Origin: Humulus lupulus
Lineage: Eukaryota; Streptophyta; Magnoliopsida; Rosales; Cannabaceae
NCBI RefSeq assembly: GCF_963169125.1
Contig: NC_084797.1
Coordinates: 98,729,868 to 98,793,867 of the forward strand
Direction: 5' to 3'
DNA: 64,000 nucleotides
Shown here: positions 31,131-43,022 of the stretch, piece after piece
Numbering within the stretch: the first letter of the stretch is position 1
How the letters are laid out: every line of letters starts with the position of its first letter
Translations under genes and position numbers: made by a program
The notes under the pieces: generated by a model
What the model was told of the DNA's origin: nothing
The model's input: the letters and a program-made list of their open reading frames with translations, nothing else
Database searches by the model: none

Positions 31131-33513
31131 ATACAATCATCCTCTGTTCAAGATTTTTTGGGAGTCTACTCCTCGACGGTTAGCATTTCAATATCTTTCT
31201 TGTGACGTAGGGTCCTGACATATATCTCTCTTGCCTTACTACTATCACTAGCTAAGTGTGGTCCACCACAGATAGTGAGCAGAGTGCCCGCGACTGGGGC
31301 CGGCTGTAGAGGAGGTGAGTGTTGACGTGTACGTGCCTGCTCATTGCCTCCATTAGCTCCTTGTTGGGGATCATACCCTGCTTGTATATATCTCCTCGGA
31401 TGTCCTTTTCATATCAAAAACTCAATCTTATCATTCATTTGGTTGCATTCATTTGTATTTTGGCCATAATAATTATCGAAGTGACAAAACTTTGTTGTAT
31501 CTCTTTTTGAAATGTCCTTCATGGTGGGAGTTGGTCGCGTAAATGGAACGGTGGTGTGGCTGACTTGGTACACTTCTGCTCAACTGTTGGCCAGAGCCGT
31601 ATAATTGGTGAATCTTGGTTCATATCTATTTTTTTTTGGCCGTTTATTGTTGGATGTAGATGGTTCAGTGCTTGCCTGTTTTCCACCATTTTGGTTTTTT
31701 TCTTACCACCGTTGTTAGACTTACTAGGGCCGCCAACAGCTTTGGCCGACTCTTCTTTTTTTTCCTGATTAGCGTTTGGGCTTTTCCTTCATTAGTGATA
31801 GCTTCCTCCAACTTAATGTATTTATCTGCTCGGTCTAAAAACTCTTGGGTGCTCTTAACTCTATTTTTCCGCAAACTACTCCATAACGAGGATCGGCACT
31901 GTACTCCAGCTGTAATGGCCATCATCTTTCCTTCATCTCCAACCATTTTGGCACGAACAACCGCTTTTATGAACCTTTGAATATAGTCTTTGAGAGGTTC
32001 TTCTTCCTTTTTGCCTTATATCTACCAGTTGATTTGCTTCGGTCGGATGTATGCGACCAACATAAAATTTTCCATAAAATTCCTTGACGAACACTTCCCA
32101 TGAAGTGATGCTGGCTGATGTAAATTTACAATACCACTCCTGAGTAGCATAAGATAGAGTGGCCGGAAAAATCCTACACCGAGCATCTTCGAACACCTTC
32201 TAAATATCCATTTGTATCTTAAACTTATTCACATGAGATACTGGGTTTTCTCTTCCATAATAGCTAGGTAGCACATGCATTTTGAATTTGCTAGGGATTT
32301 CGGCCACGTCAATTCTATTAATGAAAGGAGTGCCTTTCCTTCGATCATAGTCTATATGGGCAGTTTTATTGCCGACTAGTTGTTGAACAGCTTGGTTCAA
32401 AGCATCTATTTGGGCCTGGACAGCAGTTGGTACTGCGGGGGAAGGAGTAACTGCAACATGGATATGCTCACCATATTTTTCTCTTTGGTTGATTAGCACA
32501 TCCCTCAGATCTTCACTTCGTCTTTGCTCTGATGCTCCCAGTCGATCAAAGACATTAGACTGCCTTGGCTGCCCCCCTACGTTTTGACTTGCTAGTCGAT
32601 GATTCATTGGTGGAGGAGGTGGAGGGTCCAACTTCAGCATTTTGACTTGCGTTTTGACTTGCTCATTATGTCGACCAACGTTTCTTCTTGGAATTCTATT
32701 ATATCTGGAATCCCCTTCATTGTAATAATGCCTATCTCTAAACTTTGATCTGTGAGTGCTGGACCTACTGTATGCACTATCACCTTCTCTTCGTCCACCA
32801 CTGTCTCGATAAGCTAGAGGATACCTATGAGGTCTACATTGGTTGCTAGGTCCTGAGACATTATTTTCTCATGGGGGATCCCTGACCGTAGAACCTAAGT
32901 CTGGCTGCCTCCTATTTCCTAAGGGAACAGTCCTTGGTCCTCTCTCAGGTAAGACCTGCTATTCAGTTACAGGACATGGGCTTCAGTGACGCTGCTTGTC
33001 CCTATCCTATCGAGGTGGCTGCTCGTTAACTCGACCAGACCCAGGAGGCTATTGTGGCTCGGTATGTCTTCCTGAATTTTGGGGTTGCTTGTCAGGTTGA
33101 GCAACTTGGTGTCGTTATGGCTAACTTCTTGGCAGTTGTGGTTGAGGTTTTTGTGCAAATCGAACTCCTTGTGCTAACTGTATAGCTGCCTCCAATGCCA
33201 CAGTTGCATCCCTCTGACACCGATCCATCTTGGCTTGCCTATCATTGAGCTCTTGCTTTTGTCTATCAATTTCCATCTATTGCATGATCATAGTGTTAAC
33301 AACATTCTCCTGGTTAGCCTTCATCATGGCCAACTCATCCTGTAACATCCTCATGGCTGCTCCCAGGGTTTCAACATCCAATTGTTGGCTTTCTTCCTCC
33401 AGTTCCACTCGAGGCACTTCTTCAGCAATCCCCAGCAGAGGGGGTGGGTTCTAAGGATTCTCAAATATCTGACCTGCCTGCTGACCCTGCGTTTTCTTAG
33501 TAGATTTAGCCAT
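31131..33513 (-). pseudogene. Tat-A gag
   Basis: Gag of a Tat-lineage gypsy element. The start codon (33,513-33,511) gives MAKSTKKTQGQQAGQ. The N-terminal third is glutamine- and proline-rich. The gag core is at 31,933-32,640: IPSKFKMHVLPSYYGRENP, then FPATLSYATQEWYCKF, SITSWEVFVKEFYGKFYVGR, TEANQLVDIRQ. Next come EFLDRADKYIKLEEAI and a basic linker. The RNA-binding knuckle region is degenerate: KFCHFDNYYGQNTNECNQM keeps both cysteines, but the histidine is lost. Then PAPVAGTLLTICGGPHLASD, the standard link to protease. Multiple frameshifts and stops make it a pseudogene. It lies 43 bases inside the 5' LTR. Confidence 0.85.
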
Positions 33514-33556
33514 TTTATTTTCTTCTTGAGTTCAACTCTCAACGAAATCACCAAAA

Positions 33557-34180
33557 TGTTGACCCCTGATTTTGATCAACGACACATAGTCAAATTTATG
33601 ATATAGAATAAGAACTAAACTTAAGAATAAAAAATGACACAAAGAATTATAGTGGTTTGACCCTGCTGGTCAGTAATGACCTACGTCCACTTAGTACTCT
33701 TATTTATGTCAACTGAGTTTCACAAGCTGAGAGAGAGAGGATACAAAATGTGGATTATAGCTTTAGATCCTTAGAATTCTCTGAAAGTAAAGAATTATAG
33801 CATAAAAAATAAATCAATTCTTGAGTCCTCTATTTATAGACTCAATAATGTACATAGATGGGCCATGGGCCTTGCGTAACTTGTGCAACAAGTAAATATA
33901 AAATAATAGGTAAATAATACACTTTATAAAATTTATCTCACAAATATCTCCATATTAAACTAACTTTGAACTTTAACTACATTTAACTGAGTAGCTCTGG
34001 TCGCATGTCTTTTGTCAACTTCTTTTCCTGATGCTTCGTATAAGTTCTGAATTCATCTGATAACATGTTTTCTTCTCCTGTTTGGTCATGAGTCTACCAG
34101 TCCTCTATAAATGTCTCGTCACGTGTCCTGCATGTGCCTTATGTTTGCGCCACATTATCATGCTAAAAATTTGGGAAACA
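33557..34180 (-). mobile_element. Tat-A 5' LTR
   Basis: 624 bp, sense TGTTTCCC (34,180) to GGGTCAACA (33,557), homologous over its length to 10,202-10,856. Sense TATA-like TCTATAAATA lies at 33,831-33,840. It lacks about 30 bp found in the 3' LTR near 'CAAAACCTGCGATCAGATGA'. The next bases inside the element (TTTTGGTGATTTCGTTGAG) are where a PBS should lie, but I could not match them to a tRNA. The outer flank TAGGT pairs with TAAGT at 10,197. Confidence 0.88.
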
Positions 34181-34185
34181 TAGGT

Positions 34186-36059
34186 GAAAACTTAAAATCA
34201 ACTATTTTCTCTTTTGACTTATGAACAACTGCTAGTTTGGTCAAGATTAACTAGTCCGCTCGAAAGCCCAGTTAAGCTTTGTGAGTGTAACCCATTATTT
34301 TAGATTAATGACTTAACTCAAGAGTGAGCCTTAGGGTCAGTCAAACTTGAAATACATCATCAATCATATTCTATATAGAAGTTAACCTTGAATAATAACA
34401 CAGTCAGAAACCTTCCTTAGGGGTACGCAAACAAAGGCACCTCGAGGCCCATTCCATGAAACATCATGTTAACTAATAATGGATACCATATGAGTTATTT
34501 TTATTCCCCTTTCTCCCACTCACTATTTTAGAATATGTATTTTCTAAAAACATCCTATGCTTTTTAATTAATTAAATTAATCAAATTAATTTACCAAATG
34601 ATATTCTAACAATTACTAATCTCATTAAGTATTTAAATCATTAAACAAGATTTAATCATCTTACTAAATAGGCCCTTAAACTACCTAGTCAATAAATGCT
34701 CTAATTATTAAGAAAATCATTTGCCTGTCTAATAAAATTAATTATCAAATAAGTCTTGAAATTAATACTTAAAATTAATTTACTGCTTTGTTCTAGATCA
34801 ATCTAGATTAATTATATGATTCATTTACTGCATATAATCAAAGAGCACACTAATAATTCAAACATGTTTCTACTCGATATGAGATGTATGCTTGAATTAG
34901 ATATATTGTGTGGGTAGTATGAATGGCATGTTATAATGCATGACAATGTTATTAAATACTTTTAATACATTCATACATTTAAAAAAATAAATAAGTAAAT
35001 AAATGCGAGCGAGGTGTTTTGGGTAATTCTAGAAAAACTATAAAAAATTACAACACTTGCAATAATTTACAAAAGAAATAAAAATAAAACCAAGGCATCA
35101 TGTAAAATCTCCATCACCATCTTTATGGGCCTTCTATTATTTTTATGCCTTCTATCTCATTTTTGAATTATAAATGTCTTCAATAATTGTAAACATTCTT
35201 TTAAAATATTGAACTTGGCTAATAAAAGCCTAATGGGTCATTTAGGTCCAATTTGAACTTGGGCCACTTAATTCAAAATTTAATTAGAATTTTAAAATTC
35301 TAATTAACAATTTAGGCCAAGCTCAAAAATTCAAAGAAACCAATAATCACTCTAGGGCTTGGGTAAGGAGCCAAGTGAGTTAGGTTTGCAATTTTAGGGC
35401 TCGACTTGGTGGGGTGGCTCAAAGAGCCACCAAACCACCAAGCCACAAAGTCTTTGGAATCAAAGGCAATAGAGTGCGACTGGGCATGCTAGGCAGCAGG
35501 GCACGCTAGGTGCAATGGGAACCAGGAGGCTCGGTTAGGTGCGACATAGGCGTCGAGATGCAGGGGCGCATGCGCCAGGGGATGCGAAAGGAGCGCCAGA
35601 GGCATTGGGCAGTCGTGGGGTTGGGTACCTAGTGTGCAGGCAACAACGGGCATGCGTCACACCAAGGGCGCATCAAGCGTGGGCTGGAGCTGGGGCAATA
35701 GGTGCGCATGGGCGCGTAGGTAGGGTCTGCGAGGCTTGTGCGCAAGGAGCCTGGGCTTGGGCTAGGGCATGTCGAGAGGGTCTCAGTACCCTTTGGGGCT
35801 CGGGATTACACTTTTTGCAATTAATCATACTATTGCAGAAAATTAAATTACAAAAATATTCTATGCCCAATATAGCTTACAATTTTATAGATCTAGAAAA
35901 AATAAGAACAATTCCTAAACCCAAAACACCATATAATTAACGAATCTTAAGAACATACATTCACCAAAATAAACATCCATCCATTCATCACATATTACGA
36001 TAATATAAGAATGCATATTATACCCACATAGTAATTAATGCACACAGAGATTAACGACC
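34186..36059 (-). other. Copia 5' leader between PBS and gag (split by Tat-A)
   Basis: Minus-oriented non-coding leader linking the PBS at 36,060 to the gag fragment at 9,746-9,990 once Tat-A is removed. The segment 35,380-35,800 is strikingly GC-rich (repeated GGCGCA, GCGCATG and GGGCTTGG-like words) in an otherwise AT-rich context. The open frame at 35,539-35,940 in this block is probably chance. Confidence 0.55.
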
Positions 36060-36072
36060 GCTCTGAGTACCA
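36060..36072 (-). promoter_or_regulatory. Copia primer binding site, one-base insertion
   Basis: Sense TGGTACTCAGAGC, which is TGGTATCAGAGC with an extra C, followed on the LTR side by ATT and the LTR end. It lies on the side of the LTR away from the RT-RNase H gene, so the LTR at 36,079 has a 5'-LTR neighbour on its left and a 3'-LTR neighbour on its right. Confidence 0.75.
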
Positions 36073-36078
36073 ATTGCC

Positions 36079-38046
36079 TGTAACTGGTTTACCATGTGCA
36101 GAGCAGAAAGCACGGGGTGTTGGGCCTAGAGATTTCAAAAAAATTTATTCAAACAAACTTTGAATAATCGGATCCATTAACATGCAATACATTAATAATT
36201 GAGAAATAAAAGATGAGGATTTACTAGTTGAATAACTATCAAGAATCATTGCTATCTTTTTGATCTCCAACGAACATCCAATCCAAAGCAGTTCTTCAAA
36301 ATACTCAGACCAAGATTTTCCAAGATGTATCTCTACACCTCAAGACGCATGTGGGCACGTAGAGTAATGGTAGGGAAAAATTTTGGATTCACAAGATATT
36401 CTTAACACATGAGATCTTAGAATATTAGGTATGAGACAATTTCAGGGATAGAGAAAATAATATGATCTATTTTCTTTCTATGAAAAGTCTTATGAAACTA
36501 TTTCCATCTGATAGATTTATAAAAGAATTAATTAAATTTTTAAAATTCAAAAATTAAAATTATAAATCAATGATTAAATTATTAAATAAATAAAAGAAAT
36601 ATCAAAGATTCATTCTTGGACCTTGTTACATGATAAATACAGTGCATGCACTGTAGTTGGCGTGTAACACATCCCTTATTTCAGGGATGTGTTCCAACTA
36701 TTTTCTTTTAATAATTATTTATTCAAAAATATCTATAACCTCATAACTTATTTATCAGATTAATTAATGAATAAATATCATTTCAAATTCAAATCCAATT
36801 TGAATTATCCGAAATATTTTTTCACATTATTTAAATAAATAAAGCTAATTTCAAAATTAATTATCTTAATTATTTAAATGCTATTTTTGAAAATACCAAA
36901 ACAATTTTTTTAAAATATAATTAATTAATTTATTAATTTCAAAAATTAATTTGTCTCAATTACATATTTGGCTATAAAGAACAAATTTCTTCCAAATATG
37001 TCATTTTCCTGATTTTTAGCGATTTCAACTCTTTCCTTGAATAGTGTTGATAGAGCCATCTCAGGGAACTATGGACCTATAATTTCAAGCTCCAATAAAT
37101 TTAAATTATTAATTAAAAATCTTTAATATAATAACCTTATTTATTAATCTCAATATTATTCCACTAAAAATATGAGATTGCATTCTTGTAATTATAGACA
37201 TTTATTTATTGAGTACTTTTAAATATATAAAATGTGTCAATCGATTTAATCACTACATACAATTTAATCCTCTATTAATGGTTCATAATTAAAGTAGGAA
37301 TTAATCATCGTTTAACCTCTTTAATTATATCTTGTTTCCTTAAGTACCATTAACTTTACTAGTGAAGGTTAATTCATAAACTGATTTATGAATTTGAGCT
37401 CAATAACCTTTCGGTTCCAAAAGCCAACCCTTAAGAGAACCATTATTCAACTCATCTCGGGAAGGTATAGATTTCATATCTGTGTATTATGTCCCGAACC
37501 ATTTACATCAATGAGTTCCCAAAACAAAAGTTTTCAGCCTGATTAATTCAGACAAAGCTAAACGAGTGAATTAAAGAACTCATATGACATAAACGGGAGT
37601 TCATAATAACTTCAGGATTAAGATCAATTTGTATATGATCATCTTATCGATATGTTTAATTAATACTTATAAAGTAAACGATATTGATAAGTATTAATAA
37701 CATATCGTGTCTTGTTCATGTATAACCATTTTATACAAATTACCTCCACTAAGATGACCTACTACATCAGTAATCTGGATCTAGATTACATGTATTCATA
37801 ATACTAGTGAACTGTACTTACAATATTTAATCCAAAGATTCTACATAACTTTGTTTTACTGCAAACTGTTTAAATTCGTTCCCTACAATCTTAATCTTCT
37901 CGTACCAATACTAGATTGTAGTCACAATAACGAATTTGAGAATTTTCTGATATTCATATAATATTAATAATAATAAACAAACAATATATGCAAAAATTCA
38001 TTTCAATTATTTATGTCCTAAAACATTGTTCAGAGCACATGCTCTA
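36079..38046 (-). mobile_element. Copia LTR shared by two internal segments
   Basis: About 1,968 bp, minus orientation, homologous to the LTRs at 49,034 and 58,255: the same order of TTGAGCTCAATAACCTTTC, GTTCCCAAAACAAAAG, ATGATCATCTTATCGATATG and TGTATTCATAATA blocks. The left end reads TGTAAC. The right end, near 38,046, is mutated. RNase H and its stop codon lie immediately to the right and a PBS immediately to the left. Confidence 0.82.
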
Positions 38047-39538
38047 AAGGGTACTAATCCAAAACCTCTATCACTTTCCCTAAAGAAAATGAGGCATCTC
38101 CCTTAAACCCATATTGCTAACATGATCTTTAAAAGACTTGGTAGACAAAGTCTTAGTAAAAGGATTTGCAATGTTATGTTTCGAAGTTATCTTCATAATT
38201 GCTACATCTCCTCTGTGAACAATATCCCTGATCAAGTGATATTTCATTTCAATATGCTTTCCCCTCTTGTGACTTCTTGGTTCCTTTGATTTAGCTACTG
38301 CCCCACTATTTTCACAGTATAGGACAATTTCCAGATATGAATAGAACTTCTTTAGCCACACTACCTCCTTAGTTGCTTCACAAGCTGCTATGTACTCGAC
38401 TTCCATGGTAGAATCTGCGATACCAGTTTGTTTAATACTACGCTAGACCATAACTTCTCCACCAAGTGTGAACACTGATCTAGAAGTCGATTTTTGACTA
38501 TCTCTGTCCGATTGAAAATCAGAATCATTGTATCTACTAGGGTTCATGTCACCACCTAAATATACAAGCATATATTTTCTAGTTTTCCGAAGATACTTGA
38601 GAATATTCTTTACTGCAATCCAATGACTAAATCCAGGATTGGATTGATAATGACTGACTATCCATACTGCATAACAAATGTCAGGTCTTGTACACAACAT
38701 GGCATACATTAGACTTCCTGGTACAGAGGTGTAGGGATATTGTCTCATATCCTCTTCCTCTTGAGGTATTTTAGGACACTACTCTTTAGAAAATATAATT
38801 CCATGACAGGTTGGCATATCACCCTTCTTGGAATTTTGCATACCGAATCTCTCCAATATCTTATTTATATAAGTAGCTTGAGACAGAGCCAAAACTTTGT
38901 TTTGACGATCCTGAATGATCTTTATGCCTAGAACATAGTTTGCATCTCCCAAATATTTCATTTGTAATTGCTAGGCTAACCATTTCTTTACTTTTTTCAA
39001 TGTTCCCATGTCATTACCAAATAGTACGATGTCATCAACGTAAAGAATCAGGAATACCACGATGCCATCTTTGATTTGTTTGTCGACACAAGGCTCATCA
39101 ATGTTTTGTTCAAAACTATACGTTTTGATTGTGTCATCAAATCTTAGATTCTAAGATCTTGAAGTTTGTTTGAGTCCATAAATGGACCTAAGAAGCTTGC
39201 AAACTTTTTTCTCTTGACCTTTTACTATGAACCCTTTTGGTTGAGACATGTAAATGGTTTCGTTAAGATAGTCATTCAGAAAAGTTATCTTAACATCCAT
39301 TTGCCATATCTCATAATCCATGCAAGCAGCTATGGACAAGAGTATGCAAATGGATTTAAGCATGGCTACAGGAGAAAAAGTTTCTTCATAATCCACCCCT
39401 TCTTTCTGAGTGTAACCCTTGGCTACAAGCCTAGCTTTGAAAGGTTCCACTTTCCCATCTGCTCCTCTTTTTCTCTTGAATATCCATTTGCAACCAATAG
39501 GTTTAACATTTTCAGAAAGATCTTCAAGAGTCCAGAGG
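38047..39538 (-). pseudogene. Copia reverse transcriptase - RNase H fragment
   Basis: C-terminal half of a Ty1/copia Pol. In minus-strand order: PIGCKWIFKRK and ARLVAKGYTQKEGVDYEETF (39,450-39,538), WQMDVKITFLN (first catalytic Asp), CKLLRSIYGLKQ, LYVDDIVLFGND (catalytic Y-V-D-D, near 39,036), YLGDANYVLGIKI, then PGSLMYAMLCTRPDICYAV and the RNase H end with SHKRGKHIEMKYHLIRDIV and NPFTKTL. It stops at about 38,085. Stops in place of tryptophan or serine codons (for example near 38,970), frameshifts and a small deletion before VLYCENSGAVA disable it. The upstream half of Pol is missing: at 39,538 it is cut by copia LTR sequence of the opposite orientation. Confidence 0.9.
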
Positions 39539-39540
39539 TA

Positions 39541-39953
39541 ATCTCTAATCTATTTGTGTTTGATTTAATATATCTATATATGTATGATCCTGACTCGTAT
39601 TAATATTTTTTAAAAAGATCAATTTCGCTGCACATTCTGATTTTCATATTTAATACCAACATTGAGTACATCTAGAAAGTCTAAATCAACATTTGAATCC
39701 TATGTGCGCACATACGTCCTTGTATGTTTGAGGATTGACTTAGAAAGCTGAGGTGTGAGCTTTCAGAAAGGATAGGAAGATCGTTGATTTATATGAAAAG
39801 ATTCAAGGACACTTGTAGGCTACGAGAGATAATATTTCTTCTTTTTATGTGTTATTTAATATATCTATATATGTATGATCCTGACTGGTATTAATAATTT
39901 TTAAAAGATCTTATTCCGCTGTGTATTCTTATTTTTCTCAATTAATACCAACA
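39541..39953 (+). mobile_element. Copia LTR 3' end, partly duplicated (outer shell of nest)
   Basis: Two tandem copies of a copia LTR end: 39,561-39,662 and 39,850-39,953 share TTTAATATATCTATATATGT, ATGATCCTGACT, TTCGCTG/TTCCGCTG and end ATACCAACA. Between them lies further LTR sequence (39,663-39,849). The final CA at 39,953 is followed by AAATG (39,954-39,958), the duplication seen at 9,431-9,435. Confidence 0.72.
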
Positions 39954-39958
39954 AAATG

Positions 39959-41233
39959 TATCTTCAAATTTTTAGATAAGTTTTAATATGGAACAATTAA
40001 TGGTGATATAAGTTGGCAATTTAAAATTCATTAAATGTTAATTGAACACATAAATTGGGTGGTTGTGAATTCAAAATTTCAATATATAATAACACACTAA
40101 GTTATATTTTAAAAAATAAATGAAAAATAGGGTTCCTATCTGAAAATAAAATTTTAAATTGAAAAAAATTATCAAGAAAAAAAAATCGAAATTCTACTCT
40201 ACCTTTATTCTTTTCATTTTGAATTTTTATAAGAATTCCAAGTTATATATTATAAATAAATTGGAAATTATTGAAAAATTTAAATAAATTTATTGTTTTT
40301 CAATTTGAATACATAAATGATATTCCTCAATAGAAAATAAAATTGGAACGAAATTACCGATCAATTTTTCTGGCTGAGTCGTGGACAAGGTTGCTCTCTT
40401 TAAGACGTTTCGCGGCTCTGCCCTAAGTGTGCATGGCAGTCAATCAACCACGCCATCCCCAGGATAAAATAGCCTCTGTACGATTCCTCCCTGCACCGAG
40501 AAGATCGTTCTTGTACACCCTTATAAAAATGCTTTGAGAAAATTTGTAGTACCAAGAAAGAAAAAAACTTCTATTTTTCAAAGATGTTTGATCTAACTTA
40601 TACACAGAAGAAAACCCCCAAAATGTCTAAAAACGTTTTTCCATTAAATCAGAGGAGGAAATTAACATAACGGCAAAAAAACGTTTATTTTCATTTAATC
40701 AGAATAAAACCGTTTTTGAAAAATAAACGTTTTAAGATTAATTTAATTAATAAAATAATAAACGTTCATTTACCTTTGTTGAAAAAATTAAAAAATTAAA
40801 GTTATGACACCACACCACACCACCCACCCGCCAGCCAGCTCAGCTCGGTCGGACGGACGGCGGCGCGCGCGCGCGTGTGGTGGTCAAGTGTGTGAGTCCT
40901 CACCCATTCGCACAAAACTGGGTACCCCTTGGGGCACACCCCAAGACATATCATTTGCAACTTATATACACTCCTTGAAGAGTGTTTCAATTCCATGTGG
41001 GACTTTTCCCATATCACACACAACTATATTTTTTCAATTTTTAACAATTCACAAAAGAAAGTACAAACAATCCCCCACTTGAATTTTTAAAAATATTTTC
41101 TCGAGCAATTTCAGAATCTATAAGATTGTGCATAAACAAATGTATCTTTCGATTTGAACATTTGCGTAGTGAATATGATTTAGATTATACTAGAGTGACA
41201 CGTAGTCTTGAACTCTATTTCTAACATCGTACC
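39959..41233. other. Unclassified, possibly old LTR material
   Basis: No gene recognised. 40,127-40,330 is the second copy of the 210-bp repeat at 9,150. 40,370-40,510 is a less AT-rich block (GACGTTTCGCGGCTCTGCC, CACGCCATCCCCAGGATAAA). 40,800-40,880 is GC-rich with a (CG)n-like run at 40,862-40,876. 40,955-41,060 looks like an LTR promoter region: CAACTTATATACACTCC, then CCATGTGGGACTTTTCCC. The rest is AT-rich. Confidence 0.45.
40127..40330 (+). repeat. ~210-bp AT-rich direct repeat, copy 2
   Basis: Partner of 9,150-9,358. It shares AGGGTT-CTAT at its start and the TATAAGAATT, TTATATATTATAAATAAATT, AATTTAAATAAATTTATT and CAATTTGAATAC-like blocks, in the same orientation. Confidence 0.55.
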
Positions 41234-43022
41234 ATGCACCAACCTTTTAAGGGTGTAATCAAAAAAGCCCGTGCGTTAATGGACATGCACGTCTATCCCA
41301 GTATAGTGAATGCTCTAGAAATTTTGCCCAAATTCCATAGGACCACGTCAGGAAGTAGTCGACCACCACTATCGCATACTTTACTCCTCCTTTTCCTGTG
41401 GGCAGTGACCCGATAAGGTCAATGCCCCAGACCGCAAAGGGCCAGCGACTTGTCATCTTAGTGAGCTTGTTCGGAGGAGGTCGAGGTATGTTCACAAAGC
41501 ATTGGTACTTGTCACACTTCTTAACATAGTCCATCGCATCTCCATTCATTGTGGGCCAAAAGTATCCCTGTCTCAAGATCTTTTTGGCGAGGCTTTGCTC
41601 CCCAGCGCGGTCCCCGCAAAATCCTTCATGCACTTCTTGGAGTATCATACTCGCTTCTTGCTTGAACACACACTACAACAAGGGCAACGAATATCCCCGC
41701 CTGTACAACTTTCCATCCATGATAAGATACCGAGGCGCCTTGTAAAGTAGCTTCCGAGCTACTTTCCTGTCCTGCGGCAACTCCCTTGAGGCGAGATATT
41801 TCACTATGGGCTACATTCAACCATCATGGGGCTGGATTGCTTCCACCTCTTCGGAAGCTGAGATGTTTAGAGAAGATAAGTCATTGATAGGGACTACATT
41901 GATCAATTCAGCTTCCTTGGTGATTGGAAGCTTGGCCAGAGCGTTAGTGTTCGCATTCTCTTCCCATGGTACTTATTAAATTATGAATTTTCTTAAACCT
42001 TGCAGTATTTCTTGGGCCATTGCTAGGTAATTGACCATTTTCGTTCCTCAGGCTTGGTACTCCATGAATACCTGATTAACTACCAGCTGCGAGTCACTAA
42101 AAATATCGAGGCCCTCGGCCTTGAGTTCGAGCGCAACTTGAAGTCCTGCAATAAGCGCCTCATACTCTGATTCATTGTTGGAGGCATCGAACCCAAATCT
42201 TAGGGCATTGTGGACCCTGTGTCCTTCATGGGATACCAAAATGGGGCCTGCTCCGACACCATTTTCATTCAACGATCTATCTATATACAACTTCCATGTG
42301 GGCCCATCCACCAGGGTGCTCTCAGGTCCTTCGTGTTTTCCCATGCATTCATTGATGAAATCTGCTAGTTCTTGCCCCTTTATGGCAGTCCTCAGGAGAT
42401 AAGTGATGTCAAACTGACTAAGTTCGACCACCCACTTCAAGAGTCTCCCAGATGACTCTGAATTTTGGAGGACTTTCCATTAAGGATGGTTTGTGAGGAC
42501 CTTGATGGGATGTGCCTAGAAATAGGGCCTTAGCTTCTGAGAAGCTACCATCAAGCTAAAGGTTAGCTTCTCAATGAACGGGTATCTGGACTCTGCTCCG
42601 AGGAGTCTTTTGCTTACATAGTACACGGGGTGCTGGACACGACCTTCCTCGCTCACTAAAGCGACATTGATGGCATTCTCAGAGACAACCATGTAGATTA
42701 GGAAGAGTTATCTGGGTTTTGATAAGATCAGAGGGTTTTCCATATGAGCCTTCAACTGTTGCAACGCTTGCTCACATTCCTCTGTCCATTCAAACATCTG
42801 CCCTCCTTGGAGGATGTTGGAGAATGGGATGCACTTGTCAGTCGCCTTCGAAACAAAGCGACTCAGGGTAGTGATCCTCTCGGTGAGGCTCTAGGCATCC
42901 TTATGCCTTCGGGGAGATGGCAAATCGACCGGGGATTTAATCTTCTTGGGGTTTACCTCTATTCCCCGAGCACTGACGATAAATCCCAGGAACTTTTCCG
43001 GAGGAAATGCCAAAAGTGCACT
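41234..43022 (-). pseudogene. Tat-C pol fragment: RT thumb, RNase H, second RNase H, integrase start
   Basis: Minus-strand Tat-lineage Pol. From right to left: RT end (KCTFGISSGK, then after a one-base frameshift FLGFIVSARGIEVNPKK; TLSRFVSKATDK, near 42,860), RNase H (FEWTEECEQALQQLKAHM, VYYVSKRLLGAESRYPFIEK), then the archaeal-type second RNase H that marks this lineage (WKLYIDRSLNENGVGAG, NNESEYEALIAGL, LDIFSDSQLVVNQV, 42,048-42,440), then the integrase zinc-binding domain (LQEVHEGFCGDRAG, YFWPTMNGDAMDYVKKCDKY) and the start of the core (WGIDLIGSLPTG, KYAIVVVDYF). Homology ends near 41,340. The right end is interrupted by Tekay-2 inside RT. Several stops. Confidence 0.88.

Noticed and set aside
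35539..35940. 133-codon plus-strand frame in a GC-rich block
   Set aside because: It is antisense to a copia leader and open because of high GC; no similarity to a protein family is visible.
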